Shown: positions 1 through 10,361 of the stretch, in pieces | Numbering within the stretch: position 1 is the stretch's first letter | Layout of the letters: each line of letters begins with the position of its first letter | Translations under genes and position numbers: made by a program | Notes under the pieces: generated by a model | Seen by the model: the letters and a program-made list of their open reading frames with translations, nothing else | Told to the model about the DNA's origin: nothing | Database searches by the model: none | From: Hyphomicrobiaceae bacterium | GTDB lineage: Bacteria > Pseudomonadota > Alphaproteobacteria > Rhizobiales > Hyphomicrobiaceae | Assembly (NCBI GenBank): GCA_020638055.1 | Contig: JACKJH010000004.1 | Span: 375,501-439,500 of the forward strand | DNA length: 64,000 nt | Direction of reading: 5' to 3'

Positions 1-2266
1 ACATGGTAATCTGGCGCGGGGCACCCGAGCGCGTGACATGCAGTGTGCGATCGTCGAAGTAATCCCCGTATGTACTTCCCTTATATTGCTCGATATGCCG
101 CAACGCGGTGGGCTCGGCTTTATTGAGCACGATGCACAGTACACGCTCCCATAGCTCGTTAAACTCGGAGAATGTCTCAAGAACTAGCCGCTGACTTGTC
201 TTTCCCCATTCAATGACGAAGACAAACCCATCGCATAAAGGTGCGAGCAGCCGGGCATCCGACACAAGCGCAATTGGTGGAGGCTCAATAATTATCAAGT
301 CGTAGGACTGACGAGCGCGATGGAGAAGATCTTCCATCTGGTTTGAGCCGAACAGGTGCGCGGCGTCTGTCACGGCTTCACTGACCGGGCAGGGCAGAAC
401 ATCAACGCCAGAGCGTTCAAACCTGGAAATGAAATCGGCCAGCCGGTCAGGGTTCTGCAATGCTTCGCGCAATCCATGCGTTGCCTGCGGCGCCATCGCA
501 GTTGTCAGCGATCGGTGGTGGAAGTCGGCATCGATCAGCAAGGTCCGCTTGCCAGCCATTGTCGAAATTTGATTGGCCAGGTTCGCCGCAACCGTCGTTT
601 TGCCTTCGCCCGCAAGCGCGGTCACGACACCGACCACCTGCAATTTATTGCTGCGTTGTGCCGCTTTCATAAGTGACCAAATCAAACGCAGAGTTTCGGC
701 GAACCGCGAATGCGGCCGATCCAGGGCGTATTCGGTCAATTGACCCGAATACTTCTTCTTATTCACTCTTGGAATGATCAAGGAAATCAATCCAAGTGAA
801 TTCTTTGCTTGCGCCGTTGTCCGATAAACGCCTAGCGGATTGTTTTTCAAAAGCGCCAAAGCAAGTCCCAGTGCAAGCCCCATAAACGTGCTGCCAGCCA
901 AAAACAGGACACGCTTTTTCGACGGTGTCGGTTTGGTTGGCAGTTCGGCTTGGCGAAGCACCCTTGCAAAGGGCAGCACCAGTTCGCCGCGTTCCAATCT
1001 GCTGGCTTCGTTGATGCGATGACTTAGCGTCGTGTAGGTTTCGCGCAGTGTCTTTGCGGTGCTTTCCAACTGCCGCAATTGGATGTCGTCGCTGTTGTCG
1101 TCGGCATCATTATGGACGGCCTGCATTACGGTCGATTTCAACTCGTCGTATTTGGAGTTTGCGAATTCAAATTGCGTTGCGTACGAATCCGCGATCCGCT
1201 TCCGCTCATCCGCGATTGCATTGGAAATATCAGCCATTTGATCACGCAATTTGACTGTCGCGGCATGCTTCTTTCCCACCCGGGCTTCCATTTCGCGGGC
1301 TTGGGTATCCAGTTCGAAGTACTGGCGGCGCAACCCGATAATATGCTCGTTGTCGGGTATGTTGTTTGAGCCCTTGGTTTGCACCACGATATCCCGGAGA
1401 ATGCGTGCATCGAGTGCTGCAAGACGTGCCTTGGCGATCTGGTCGCTCAGTTCATCTCGTTGGAAATTCGTTACCGATCTTGCCGTCGAACTGCCGTCGC
1501 CTGATTGGATTTGATATTTTGCAAGTTGGCGTTCCGCGTCTGCGGATTGTGCTTTCACCTCATCAAGGCGCTCACGCAAAGCGTTCACGGCAAGTGTTCC
1601 CGCCCTTTGCTTATTTTCACGCGTTGAGTTGATATAGCTTTCGGCGATGGCGTTGGGGATAAGCGCCGCCTTGGAACGGTCTTTTGACTCAAAGCTGATT
1701 TCGATCACTGATGGGTTGCTGACCCACCAAACGCTCAGCTTGTCGGCCAACCGCGCGAAGACAACCGACTCGTCGCATTTTTGGGTTTGCGGCGGGGGAG
1801 CTTTCAGGCCCGAAACCGACATCAACCACGACAGAGATTTTTTTGCTTCAGTGACTGGGTTGAAAGAAAATCCGGTAGCGCTGTCATTTGAATTCTCAAT
1901 GTCGGACGTGCAGCCGAATTCAGGGTCATTTATAAGGTTCAATTTTTTGATGACGGGCATCAAAACGTCTTCGGAGAGCACGATGAAGTTCTGAATATAC
2001 TGATCTCTTCCCAAGCCCGGACCGCTCGTCAGCTTGTAGGACTGCAGATATTCGTTGACGCTATCCTCAAGCACGAGTTGGGTGCTGGTTCTGTAGGAAG
2101 GGGGAAAATGCGAAAGCAGCCAGATCGCGCTCCCCAGAGCGAGGATGCCGGCGATCATCGCAAAAGGGACTACCCTTTTTGCGATGCCAAAAAGATCGGA
2201 AACATCCGGTGGTGTCTTGGCAAAACTCGGTTCGCGATGAATGCCCGATGTCTCGATCCTACTCAT
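1..2266 (-). CDS. Wzz/BY-kinase exopolysaccharide chain-length and export protein (partial, runs off left edge)
   Basis: The gene reads from an ATG at 2266 leftward with no stop before the edge; 755 codons are visible. Its N-terminus has a Wzz-type membrane segment at about residues 32-54, then a long, partly coiled-coil periplasmic region (about 60-440) and a second membrane segment near 448-472. The cytoplasmic part is a bacterial tyrosine kinase domain: Walker A with GEGKTT at about 553-558, Walker A' with LLIDADF near 573-580, and a Walker B-like YDLIIIEPPP near 651-661. The usual Asp of Walker B is Glu here. Proteins of this ExoP/GumC/Wzc layout sit in the inner membrane, set polysaccharide chain length and couple polymerisation to export. 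The Tyr-rich C-terminal tail would lie beyond the window. It probably belongs to an exopolysaccharide cluster continuing to the left. Confidence 0.9.
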   Translation of the reverse strand, partial: MSRIETSGIHREPSFAKTPPDVSDLFGIAKRVVPFAMIAGILALGSAIWLLSHFPPSYRTSTQLVLEDSVNEYLQSYKLTSGPGLGRDQYIQNFIVLSEDVLMPVIKKLNLINDPEFGCTSDIENSNDSATGFSFNPVTEAKKSLSWLMSVSGLKAPPPQTQKCDESVVFARLADKLSVWWVSNPSVIEISFESKDRSKAALIPNAIAESYINSTRENKQRAGTLAVNALRERLDEVKAQSADAERQLAKYQIQSGDGSSTARSVTNFQRDELSDQIAKARLAALDARILRDIVVQTKGSNNIPDNEHIIGLRRQYFELDTQAREMEARVGKKHAATVKLRDQMADISNAIADERKRIADSYATQFEFANSKYDELKSTVMQAVHNDADDNSDDIQLRQLESTAKTLRETYTTLSHRINEASRLERGELVLPFARVLRQAELPTKPTPSKKRVLFLAGSTFMGLALGLALALLKNNPLGVYRTTAQAKNSLGLISLIIPRVNKKKYSGQLTEYALDRPHSRFAETLRLIWSLMKAAQRSNKLQVVGVVTALAGEGKTTVAANLANQISTMAGKRTLLIDADFHHRSLTTAMAPQATHGLREALQNPDRLADFISRFERSGVDVLPCPVSEAVTDAAHLFGSNQMEDLLHRARQSYDLIIIEPPPIALVSDARLLAPLCDGFVFVIEWGKTSQRLVLETFSEFNELWERVLCIVLNKAEPTALRHIEQYKGSTYGDYFDDRTLHVTRSGAPRQITM

Positions 2267-2943
2267 GATACTACTACTCTTGTGCGTTACTCTGCTTCCA
2301 ACTCATGGCTTTCAATTCAAACGCTGTGATCGAGCGGGTGAACGAAGCTTCGTTTGAAAGTGGACTGATAAGAACCAAACTCTTCGAAAATGTCGGGCTT
2401 CCCTCATGAACATGGTGCTTTTGCGGGCAGACTTGCCGGCTCAACGAACCTGGAACACTACCGCTTCGTCGAGGCCAAACAGGCTCCAAACCCGTTGCAA
2501 TTGGGTTAGAGGGGTAATTTAGCCTGCAACGCCAAAGGCCATGATTCCGTGAAGAAAACTGACTTCGTTCGAGCATTCTACATTATTAGTTATTTTCAAC
2601 AAATGTTTAACGCAAACTGATTTAACGAGGAGCAGTTAATCGGCAGCCGGCGGGTAACCACAAACCGCAAAACTCCAAAGCCCGGTGTGAGCACGAAGAC
2701 TGCACGTCGTTGGTGCTACAATCATAAATTATGTTCTCCAATGCCTCAGCCTGCGTGAAAAAACTCACCAACCCAAATAACGGGAGAGTGGAAGAGCACA
2801 CGGTCATGTTATTCTTTCACGGGCGTGTTAGCCAAAGCAGGCATCTGGTTGTGCAGTTTCGTTCAATAGGGACCCTGCCCAAGGATACGGATTTGCGGTC
2901 GTGAGAGTGCGCAAAAGACTTTTCATATCGGGGACGAAAGAGG
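2267..2943. other. Intergenic region between divergent genes
   Basis: No convincing gene is present in these 677 bases; the short frames here have no ribosome binding site or recognisable composition. An AT-rich stretch at about 2570-2640 is the likeliest place for the promoter of the leftward kinase gene, but no clear consensus boxes were identified. Confidence 0.4.
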
Positions 2944-3534
2944 GTGGATTCTCTGCAAATTTTCCGCGCGGGCGCGTTCCTGGTAGCCGGCGTGCTGTCA
3001 GCGGGCACGTCCTGGCGTTGCTACCAGGGGCGGGGCCAGGCAGCCGCGCGCACCGAAGGCATGTCATGGGCGGGCATTGCAACGACCTTTCTGGTTTTTT
3101 CCCAGATTAGCCTAGCGCGTGGCTTGGGGTGGCACGAGGGTTGGGGCGAGTGGCTGCGGGCAATTGCCAAGCAGGAGGGGTTGTATGCGGACAGGAGGGT
3201 ACTGCAAATTACCGCGTCTATCGCAGTGGCGGTTTTGGTGGTCTTGATGTTCGTTTACGCCTTGATCTGGGTGAGGCACCACGTCAAGCGCTATTTCCTG
3301 GCAATGAGCTTCGCTACCCTTGTCGCAGGATTTGCTGCCATAAGATTTATCTCGTTACACGAAATAGACGCCTGGAACGCTTCCATGCCCAATGCACGTC
3401 TGGTCGTCGAACTGATCGCAACTTCCGGAGCCTCGATCTTGGCGTCGATACGTTTTCTTGCGCTTGCGAAAATGGCTGCGTTGGAGCCAACGGATGAGGA
3501 TCCACGCCAAGAGATCACCACAGCTCAATTCTAG
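2944..3534 (+). CDS. Hypothetical multi-spanning membrane protein
   Basis: This is a 196-residue protein from a GTG preceded by the purine-rich GAAAGAGG; ATG 3061 is an alternative start. Four or five hydrophobic segments are visible (about residues 6-22, 43-60, 85-107, 116-134 and 150-170), with basic loops and an acidic C-terminal tail, so it is an inner-membrane protein. I do not recognise the family. It sits between the BY-kinase and the giant extracellular protein, which suggests but does not show a link to surface polysaccharide. The TAG stop at 3532-3534 is formed by the left end of the repeat array that follows. Confidence 0.6.
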   Translation: MDSLQIFRAGAFLVAGVLSAGTSWRCYQGRGQAAARTEGMSWAGIATTFLVFSQISLARGLGWHEGWGEWLRAIAKQEGLYADRRVLQITASIAVAVLVVLMFVYALIWVRHHVKRYFLAMSFATLVAGFAAIRFISLHEIDAWNASMPNARLVVELIATSGASILASIRFLALAKMAALEPTDEDPRQEITTAQF

Positions 3535-3837
3535 AGCGCATTCCGATCCGATGGAATCGGATTGGCGCTCTAGATTTTTGTGTCATCGCATTTTCTTCGA
3601 CGAACCGGCGTCCACTTCGTCGGAAAATGCTTTAGAGCGCATTCCGATCCGATGGAATCGGATTGGCGCTCTAGCTTTTTGTGTCATCGCATTTTCTGCG
3701 ACGAACCGGCGTCCACTTCGTCGGAAAATGCTTTAGAGCGCATTCCGATCCGATGGAATCGGATCGGCGCTCTAGATTTTTGTGTCATCGCATTTTCTTC
3801 GACGAACCGGCGTCCACTTCGTCGGAAAATGCTCTAG
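3533..3837. repeat. Three tandem 101-bp copies of a two-module palindromic repeat
   Basis: Three near-identical units start at 3533, 3634 and 3735. Each has module A, an imperfect palindrome beginning AGAGCGCATTCCGATCCGAT, followed by a short linker and module B, which runs from CATTTTCTTCGACGAA to TTCGTCGGAAAATG. The array fills the whole gap between two converging genes and provides the TAG stop codon of each. The hairpins could also act as a bidirectional terminator or mRNA-stabilising element. Confidence 0.95.
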
Positions 3838-6800
3838 ACCAACCATTCTTGTGGGGTGAAGACCACATCGACCCAGTAGTTGGTGTCGCCATAGGTGCTA
3901 TCGGGAAAGTTGGATCCTGTGCCGTAAACGTAAACACCATTGTTGGCAGCGGGGGCTGTCAGTGTCCCATCGGGACTGTCGTATTGGGATGCAAAGAAGC
4001 CACCCTGTGCGACGTAATTATCTTCCGTATGGTAGGAGGCGATGTAGATGGTGTCGGCTGATATGGCAACGGGATTGTCGAGTATTGCTGTCTGCCAGCC
4101 GCTTTCTCCGGGCGAGGAGTCGAATGTCACCGAGGCCAGCAGGTTGCCGTTTGCATCCCAGAGGTTGCCGTCGCGGATGTCGTTGTCGCCGGAGTCCGCC
4201 GTGCCACGATAATACTTGATGGCGGTAATGGATCCATCGGTATCCGACTGGAACCGGACGCCAAGTTCAATGGAAGCAGAATCGTTTGCTGATGCGGCCT
4301 GCACAGCCTGGGTCGGATCAAACAGACTTATTGTGGGAGCGGTAACAGAGATGTCGAACGCCTGGGTTGATGTCGATAGATCCTGCGATGTTGCCTCGAC
4401 GACAATTTGATGCGTGGTTGCGCCATTCAGCACAGCCCCGTTAGCGACGGTCACGATGCCGGTAACCTCATCAATGGAGAAAAGCCCGCCGGCATCATCA
4501 ATCAAACCGAATGTTACTGCATTGTTGGTAGCGTCGAGGTCGGTTGCCGTTGCCGTTATGCCGACTTGAGTACCCGCCGTTGCCAAGGCGGAAACGATGT
4601 CATCGCTTTGGTTGGAATCGACGATGCTGGAAACGTCAAACTCGTTCACATCGTCGATGTTGATATCAAAAAATCCCTTGCTTGTTCCTGCTGACGACGT
4701 TGCCGTCACCTCAACAGCCACAGATGCACCCAAAGTTTCGCGATCTATGACGCTGCCCGCCGCCACGGTGACGACACCGGTTGAGGGATCTATCACGAAT
4801 AGATCGTTGACAGGGTTTGAGCTAAGCGAATAGGTCGCACCGACGTCTGCCGAAAGGGCGGTCACACCCACTATCGTTCCAGCAGCGGCGTTCTCGGCGA
4901 CGATATTCGCGTTCGTATCGCTATCGGACAGATCGCCAAACTTCTGGAATACGAGATCGACCCAGTAGTTTGCGTCATTGTAGGACGATGTAGGAAATAC
5001 ACTGGTCGATGCATATTGATAGACACCCGCACTCACAGGTGCCGTAAGCGTGCCAAGTGCCCCGCTGAATTGACTGTCAAAATAGTTTCCAAGGGCAATA
5101 TAGTTATCTTCTGTGTGATATGAGGCCGTGTAGACCATGCCGGCCTGAATCTCGATTGGTGAAGAGAATGTTGCCGTCTGCCACCCGTCTTGGCCTGGCG
5201 CTGAAGTGAATGTAACAGTGCCCAAAGCGTTGGCGTTGGCATCCCAAAGAGTTCCAGTGCGCACATCGGTATCACCAGAATCAGTTGCAGAGCGATAGTA
5301 CCGCAGTGCCGTAATCTCACCGCTTTCTGCCGCCTCGAACCGAACGCCCAGTTCAAGCGATGTACCATCGTTGTAGCTTGTTCCTGTCACAGGTTGCGAA
5401 TTGAAAAGATCTACAACCCTTGGCGCTTCGGTGACATCAATCGTGAATGTCTGGCTGGATGTCGAGCCATCAACTGATGTCGCCGTGATTTCAATTTGAT
5501 GCGTCGTTAGTGTGTTGAGCTGAGAGCCATCGCCAACCGTGACAACACCCGTCACCGGATCAATGTCAAAAATTCCGCCAGCGTTATCGGTCAAGCTGTA
5601 GGTAACGGCGTTGTTTGTTGCGTCACTGTCAGTTGCCAGCGCCGTGATTCCCGCTGACAAGCCTGTGGGTGCCTGCAGAAAGACATTGTTGTCTTCGAGA
5701 TCGGCATCAGCGGGCGAGGAAACATTGAACTCGTTGACGTCGCCGATGTTGATTACGAAGCTTCCCTGGCTGGTTGACAAGTCGGTGGACGCTTTCACCA
5801 CAATTGTCTGGGTTTCACCGACCGTCTCGCGGTCAATGGCACCTGCCACCGTGACGACGCCTGAAACAGGGTCAATCGCAAAAAGTCCACCAGGGTTCGA
5901 GCTTAGTGAGTATGTCGCGCCCTGTTCGGCCGATAGAGCCGTTAATCCAACCAGTGTGCCGACGACAGCATTCTCATTGATGCTGTTTGCGCTCGGGTCG
6001 TTGTCGGTTAAATCCCCATAGGCTTCGAATACAACGTCGACCCAATAGTTTCCGTCGTTGTACGATAAAGTCGGGAAAATACTGCTGACGCCGTAATTGT
6101 AGACACCGGCGCTTACCGGCGCTGAAATCGTTCCGAAGATTCCAGAATAAGGGGTGCTGTAGAAGCCTTGTTGTGCAAAATAGTAATCGTTTGAATGGTA
6201 GGAGGCGGTGTAGAGAACGTCGGCCTGGGTGATGACTGGATTTGCAAAATTCGCGGTCTGCCACCCGGTTTGGCCCGGAGCCGAATTAAAGGTTACTGAA
6301 CCCAGGGCATTTCCATTGGAATCCCAGAGCGTTCCTATGCGAACATCCGTATCGGCTGCGTCGGAAGCAGAACGATAATACCTAAGTCCCGCGATCGCAC
6401 CATCGGATGTTGTCTGGAATTGCACGCCGAGTTCGAGCGGAGAATCCTGGTATGCTGTACCCGTGGCGCTCTGCATTGGATCAAACAGGCTCACGAACTG
6501 GGGTGATCCGCTAACCGCAACATCGAACGTTTGAGGCGTTGCAAAAGATCCATCCTGCGACGCAGCCTCGACAGTGATCTGGTAGGTTGTCAACGTATCC
6601 AGCAGGCTGGCTACAGTAACGACACCGGTGGTTGGATTAATGGCAAACCGTCCGCCGGCGTTATCGCTCAGGCTGTAGGTGACAACGTTGTTGGTTGCAT
6701 CAAGATCCGTTGCCAGCGCGGTCAAGCCGATCTCATAGCCGATTGGTGCTTGCAGAAAGGCGCCGTTAGTTGTCTGGTTCACATCGGTAATATTTGAAAC

Positions 6801-9800
6801 GGCATACTCGTTCACATCACCTATGGCAATGTCGAAGCTGCGTTGACCTGCGCCCTCGCTGGTGCTTGCCTCCACAACAATAGTCTGAACAGGGCCAAGA
6901 GCCTCGCGATCAATGTTAGCCCCATTGGCCACGGTCACGACCCCGGTGGAAGGGTCAATTGCAAACAGGCCGCCAGGATTGGAGCTGAGTGCATAGGTAG
7001 CGCCGCTGACATCAGATGCAGCCGTGATGCCCACAGGCGTACCGCTGCTTGCATTCTCCAGCACGCTGTTTGCCGCTGGATCATTGTCAGCGATCTGCGA
7101 GGCAATATCGAAGACGACGTCAACCCAGAAGTTTTGATTCAGGGTACTCAGTGTCGGAAATACCGAGGCGGCGCCGTACTGGAAAACACCACCGGCGGCC
7201 GGTGCCGATAAAGTTCCAAAGTCGCCTTCAAATGTACTATCGAAAAAGTTCGACTTTGCCATGTACCAGTCGTCGGCATGGTACGAGGCAACGTAAAAAT
7301 TCCCAGCCTGGATACTGATTGGGGTGCTGAAGGTTGCTGTCTGCCAACCTGTGTCGCCTGGATCTGACACGAATGTAACAGTGCCTAAAGCTGTGCCGTC
7401 AGCGCTCCACAGCGTACCTTGGCGTGAATCGGTATCCCAAGAGTCAAACAACGAACGGAAATATCTCAATCCCTTAATGAATCCGTCTTCGGTTGCTTGG
7501 AATGTCACGCCCAATTCCAGCGGATTCTGGTCGTAATTTACGTATCCAACTTGAGATTCGTAATGATACTGAGACGGATCGAACAGGCTGAAGGTCCGGT
7601 CTGCACCAACAACCCTCGTGTTTACTGATAGGTCAACTGGATCAGGCAGGTTCAAACTGTCATCGATTGCCCTGACGACGATGTCATGTGTTCCTGGTGT
7701 CGCAATCCAATCATAGCTCCAGTTGGTGGTCCCATCTGCGGGACGCCAGGTTGCGCCACCGTCAAAAGAGATTTCGACGAGTGCAACTGTGCCGTCGGTC
7801 GTGTTCGGATTACCGTCGTCGTCCGTCGCGGTTCCCGTGAACGTGAAGACATCAAGTGAATCGAATTGCTGCGGCAGGTTCGTTATGGTCGCTGTTGCTG
7901 CGACTGTGTCCGTTGATGCCGTCGCAAGTGTCAATCCTTGCTGCAAGGTAACCGGTAGGATGCCCATGTCTGCAAAGAGGTTGACCGTAAACTGCTGCAG
8001 TATCGGATCTTCGATATTTGCTCCATATGGCGAGCTTTCATGCCGGTCGCTGAGCCCCCATGTGTAGAAGGTCGTACCGGCGGCAAATACGAGAGCGCCG
8101 CTTTCGGCTCGATATAATGTGAAGTTGTGGGTGGCAGTGTCTGGAACTTCCCTATTGCCTTGATCGTAGACAATGCCACTCCAGGGTATCGTTGTTTCCG
8201 AGAGCTTGATCAGTCCTGCCGGCCGGTATTCATCGTTGGGGACGACGTCCCATTCATAGCCGATGATGCCGGGCGCAAGATTGAACACCCCGCTACTGTT
8301 TTCCACCGACGTATCGCGCCAATAGCGCAGATCCGTATACTCCAGTGGTATATCCAGTGAGCCGCCAAACTCCAGCGTCCCGTCCGGGGCGAAGAGCTGG
8401 CCGGTAAGTGAGGTTTCGGGTTCAGCACCGAAGGCAATGAGATTGCCATTGCTGTCGACGGCGTCGACGAAGCGCAGATCGCGCCAGGTGCCGGTCCATT
8501 CGTTTGAGGGATCAATGTTGGCGTAATTGGCCGTCAGGGCGTCAATGGTTCCATTGGCCCAGGTTTCCTTGTAGGAGACGAGAGTTCTGTATGCGTCTGC
8601 GCTACCATCGATACTGTCTTCGTAGCGCGTCCTCCAATAGACTTCGTTGCCGCTCCAGAACAACAAATTGACGCCGGCATCACGTGCGGCTTCGACGTTC
8701 GCACGTTGATTTCCAGACCAGTATTCGTCATGGCCCACGGAAATATATGCGTCGCGCAGGATGTTACCCTGTTCGTCCTCGAACCAACTTGTCCCCAACC
8801 GGTCGGCGTCGACACCGGAAATATAAGTAACATCGTAGCCGTTCTGCTCGAGCCAGTAGATTGCGGCGAAATCGGCGCCAAACAGGTAGTCGTGAGCCCC
8901 GCCATAGGGGCTGTCCGTCGTTAGAAATGGGCGATTGTAGCTTAGTGCGTAAGCTCGATCCTGTTGCCCCAGGCCAGGGTCGGCTACTGGGTCGTGGTTG
9001 ATGAGGCCACTTGCGTCTTGATAGAAGCTTGCGCCAAGCTGGCTGTTGTTACCGCCCCAGGCGTTGTAGGCCTGCCATGTCGTGTCGGAAGTCTGCAGAA
9101 CGATGTCAGCGGCGGCACCATCGTTGCGGACAATAAATGGGATCTGGTTGACGGCATCAGCGATCGCATCGCCGTTTGCGTCGACGCGCTGAAGTCGCGC
9201 GAGATACACTCCGGAGACGGCATCGGTTGGAACCGACCAACTGTCGGTGATTGACCAGTTGCCCGCATCCACCAGTCCCAGTGAAGCGTCGTAGAGCGCA
9301 TCAGGTTGGACGGTGCCGTCGGCATTGGTGAACGACGTGACGAGGGTTGCACCGTCGCCGCCATAATAGCCGAGGCGGAAGATCTCGACGATGTAGGGCA
9401 GAGAATCCGATTGCACACCGGCGACGTTGATCTTGAAGTCAACTGTGGCGCCGGCATTGACGCTCATCTGCGTTGTGAAGCCCTCAATGAACTCCGATTG
9501 TGAGACGTTCCAGTAGGACTCCGCTGTGCCGGGTTTCTGGTTTTCCAGAGCTATTCTATTTGCATCGGTGAAAAACGCTTCCGCCGTCTGGCCATCTGCA
9601 GTGGCTGCGACCCGCAATGTCGCCAGTGTGGCGCTGCCATCATCGGGCACCTGCCAGGTCGTGGTTATCGTGCCATCGACTTTTCCGTCTGCATCTCCAA
9701 CTGCCCCATCGGTTACGATGAATGTGGCGTAGGTGTCGACGATACCATTGAGCCCGGGGGTTTGCGGCAGATCCGAAACCTCGAACTGTGCCGTTGCGCC

Positions 9801-10361
9801 TGGATTGACGCCGGAGAGCGTGAACGTGGCAATGCTGCCTGGTGCATAGTCTGCTTGATCGGTGACGAGCTGCAGTCCGCCGGAATTTGTTGGCGTAGTT
9901 GCGGCCCAAGCTCCCTTGGCTTCAGGTGTCTCATTATGACCAGGCCGGAACGACATTTCGTCTTGGAGCCACTTTATGTTGGATCCAAAACCGTCGTGGC
10001 TGGGACCACCTGCGCCGGCAAAGTTCGTTAAGACGTTCAAGAATGCGTGGGGGAGTGGCACGGCTCCGTTGGGCGGACCGACAGATACAGGGTTTCCATC
10101 GGGCAAGTCGTGATTGGCGTGTTCGTGGGCATTAAATAAAGCAACCGGGTTGGAAATGTCCCATCGCAGGCTAACGTTCAAGTGAGAACGCGTTTCATCA
10201 CCTTCGACTTGCCAAGACGGGACCGAACGGTGCTGTGATTGGCTATGGCCAAATTCTTCAATGGGATTTTTCGACCAGCCGTGATTTTGCCACCATTGAT
10301 CGTCTTCGTTCCACTGCGTCCACCATTCCTGAAGACGCTTGAAGTCGCGAAAGCCCGACAT
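3834..10361 (-). CDS. Giant extracellular-type protein: N,N-dimethylformamidase-like core with DUF4082 and cadherin-like repeats
   Basis: A 2175-residue protein from ATG 10361, chosen over 10424 because GGAG lies 8 bases upstream. Residues 1-140 are unrecognised and contain no classical signal peptide; an Ig-like stretch follows at about 160-260. Residues 265-810 resemble the large subunit of N,N-dimethylformamidase, including the motif SVGHDEYWS, then comes another Ig-like domain. From about residue 920 a unit of roughly 361 residues (a DUF4082 domain plus two cadherin-like, DNDP/DATNNAVTY-type calcium-binding repeats) occurs three times, and a fourth DUF4082 domain closes the protein. It is probably surface-exposed or secreted, acting in adhesion or glycan binding. 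The secretion route is unclear because I saw no RTX nonapeptides and no anchor. The stop codon is supplied by the neighbouring repeat array. Confidence 0.85.
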   Translation of the reverse strand: MSGFRDFKRLQEWWTQWNEDDQWWQNHGWSKNPIEEFGHSQSQHRSVPSWQVEGDETRSHLNVSLRWDISNPVALFNAHEHANHDLPDGNPVSVGPPNGAVPLPHAFLNVLTNFAGAGGPSHDGFGSNIKWLQDEMSFRPGHNETPEAKGAWAATTPTNSGGLQLVTDQADYAPGSIATFTLSGVNPGATAQFEVSDLPQTPGLNGIVDTYATFIVTDGAVGDADGKVDGTITTTWQVPDDGSATLATLRVAATADGQTAEAFFTDANRIALENQKPGTAESYWNVSQSEFIEGFTTQMSVNAGATVDFKINVAGVQSDSLPYIVEIFRLGYYGGDGATLVTSFTNADGTVQPDALYDASLGLVDAGNWSITDSWSVPTDAVSGVYLARLQRVDANGDAIADAVNQIPFIVRNDGAAADIVLQTSDTTWQAYNAWGGNNSQLGASFYQDASGLINHDPVADPGLGQQDRAYALSYNRPFLTTDSPYGGAHDYLFGADFAAIYWLEQNGYDVTYISGVDADRLGTSWFEDEQGNILRDAYISVGHDEYWSGNQRANVEAARDAGVNLLFWSGNEVYWRTRYEDSIDGSADAYRTLVSYKETWANGTIDALTANYANIDPSNEWTGTWRDLRFVDAVDSNGNLIAFGAEPETSLTGQLFAPDGTLEFGGSLDIPLEYTDLRYWRDTSVENSSGVFNLAPGIIGYEWDVVPNDEYRPAGLIKLSETTIPWSGIVYDQGNREVPDTATHNFTLYRAESGALVFAAGTTFYTWGLSDRHESSPYGANIEDPILQQFTVNLFADMGILPVTLQQGLTLATASTDTVAATATITNLPQQFDSLDVFTFTGTATDDDGNPNTTDGTVALVEISFDGGATWRPADGTTNWSYDWIATPGTHDIVVRAIDDSLNLPDPVDLSVNTRVVGADRTFSLFDPSQYHYESQVGYVNYDQNPLELGVTFQATEDGFIKGLRYFRSLFDSWDTDSRQGTLWSADGTALGTVTFVSDPGDTGWQTATFSTPISIQAGNFYVASYHADDWYMAKSNFFDSTFEGDFGTLSAPAAGGVFQYGAASVFPTLSTLNQNFWVDVVFDIASQIADNDPAANSVLENASSGTPVGITAASDVSGATYALSSNPGGLFAIDPSTGVVTVANGANIDREALGPVQTIVVEASTSEGAGQRSFDIAIGDVNEYAVSNITDVNQTTNGAFLQAPIGYEIGLTALATDLDATNNVVTYSLSDNAGGRFAINPTTGVVTVASLLDTLTTYQITVEAASQDGSFATPQTFDVAVSGSPQFVSLFDPMQSATGTAYQDSPLELGVQFQTTSDGAIAGLRYYRSASDAADTDVRIGTLWDSNGNALGSVTFNSAPGQTGWQTANFANPVITQADVLYTASYHSNDYYFAQQGFYSTPYSGIFGTISAPVSAGVYNYGVSSIFPTLSYNDGNYWVDVVFEAYGDLTDNDPSANSINENAVVGTLVGLTALSAEQGATYSLSSNPGGLFAIDPVSGVVTVAGAIDRETVGETQTIVVKASTDLSTSQGSFVINIGDVNEFNVSSPADADLEDNNVFLQAPTGLSAGITALATDSDATNNAVTYSLTDNAGGIFDIDPVTGVVTVGDGSQLNTLTTHQIEITATSVDGSTSSQTFTIDVTEAPRVVDLFNSQPVTGTSYNDGTSLELGVRFEAAESGEITALRYYRSATDSGDTDVRTGTLWDANANALGTVTFTSAPGQDGWQTATFSSPIEIQAGMVYTASYHTEDNYIALGNYFDSQFSGALGTLTAPVSAGVYQYASTSVFPTSSYNDANYWVDLVFQKFGDLSDSDTNANIVAENAAAGTIVGVTALSADVGATYSLSSNPVNDLFVIDPSTGVVTVAAGSVIDRETLGASVAVEVTATSSAGTSKGFFDINIDDVNEFDVSSIVDSNQSDDIVSALATAGTQVGITATATDLDATNNAVTFGLIDDAGGLFSIDEVTGIVTVANGAVLNGATTHQIVVEATSQDLSTSTQAFDISVTAPTISLFDPTQAVQAASANDSASIELGVRFQSDTDGSITAIKYYRGTADSGDNDIRDGNLWDANGNLLASVTFDSSPGESGWQTAILDNPVAISADTIYIASYHTEDNYVAQGGFFASQYDSPDGTLTAPAANNGVYVYGTGSNFPDSTYGDTNYWVDVVFTPQEWLV

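Noticed and set aside
3533..3837. Possible CRISPR array because of regular tandem repeats
   Set aside because: The 101-base units are adjacent with no unique spacers and no cas genes are nearby. It is a tandem palindromic repeat.
3458..4061. Overlapping open frames of 85-126 codons with an internally repeated protein sequence
   Set aside because: The frames are translations of the tandem intergenic repeat and the antisense of the giant protein's end. The repeats merely stay open in that frame.
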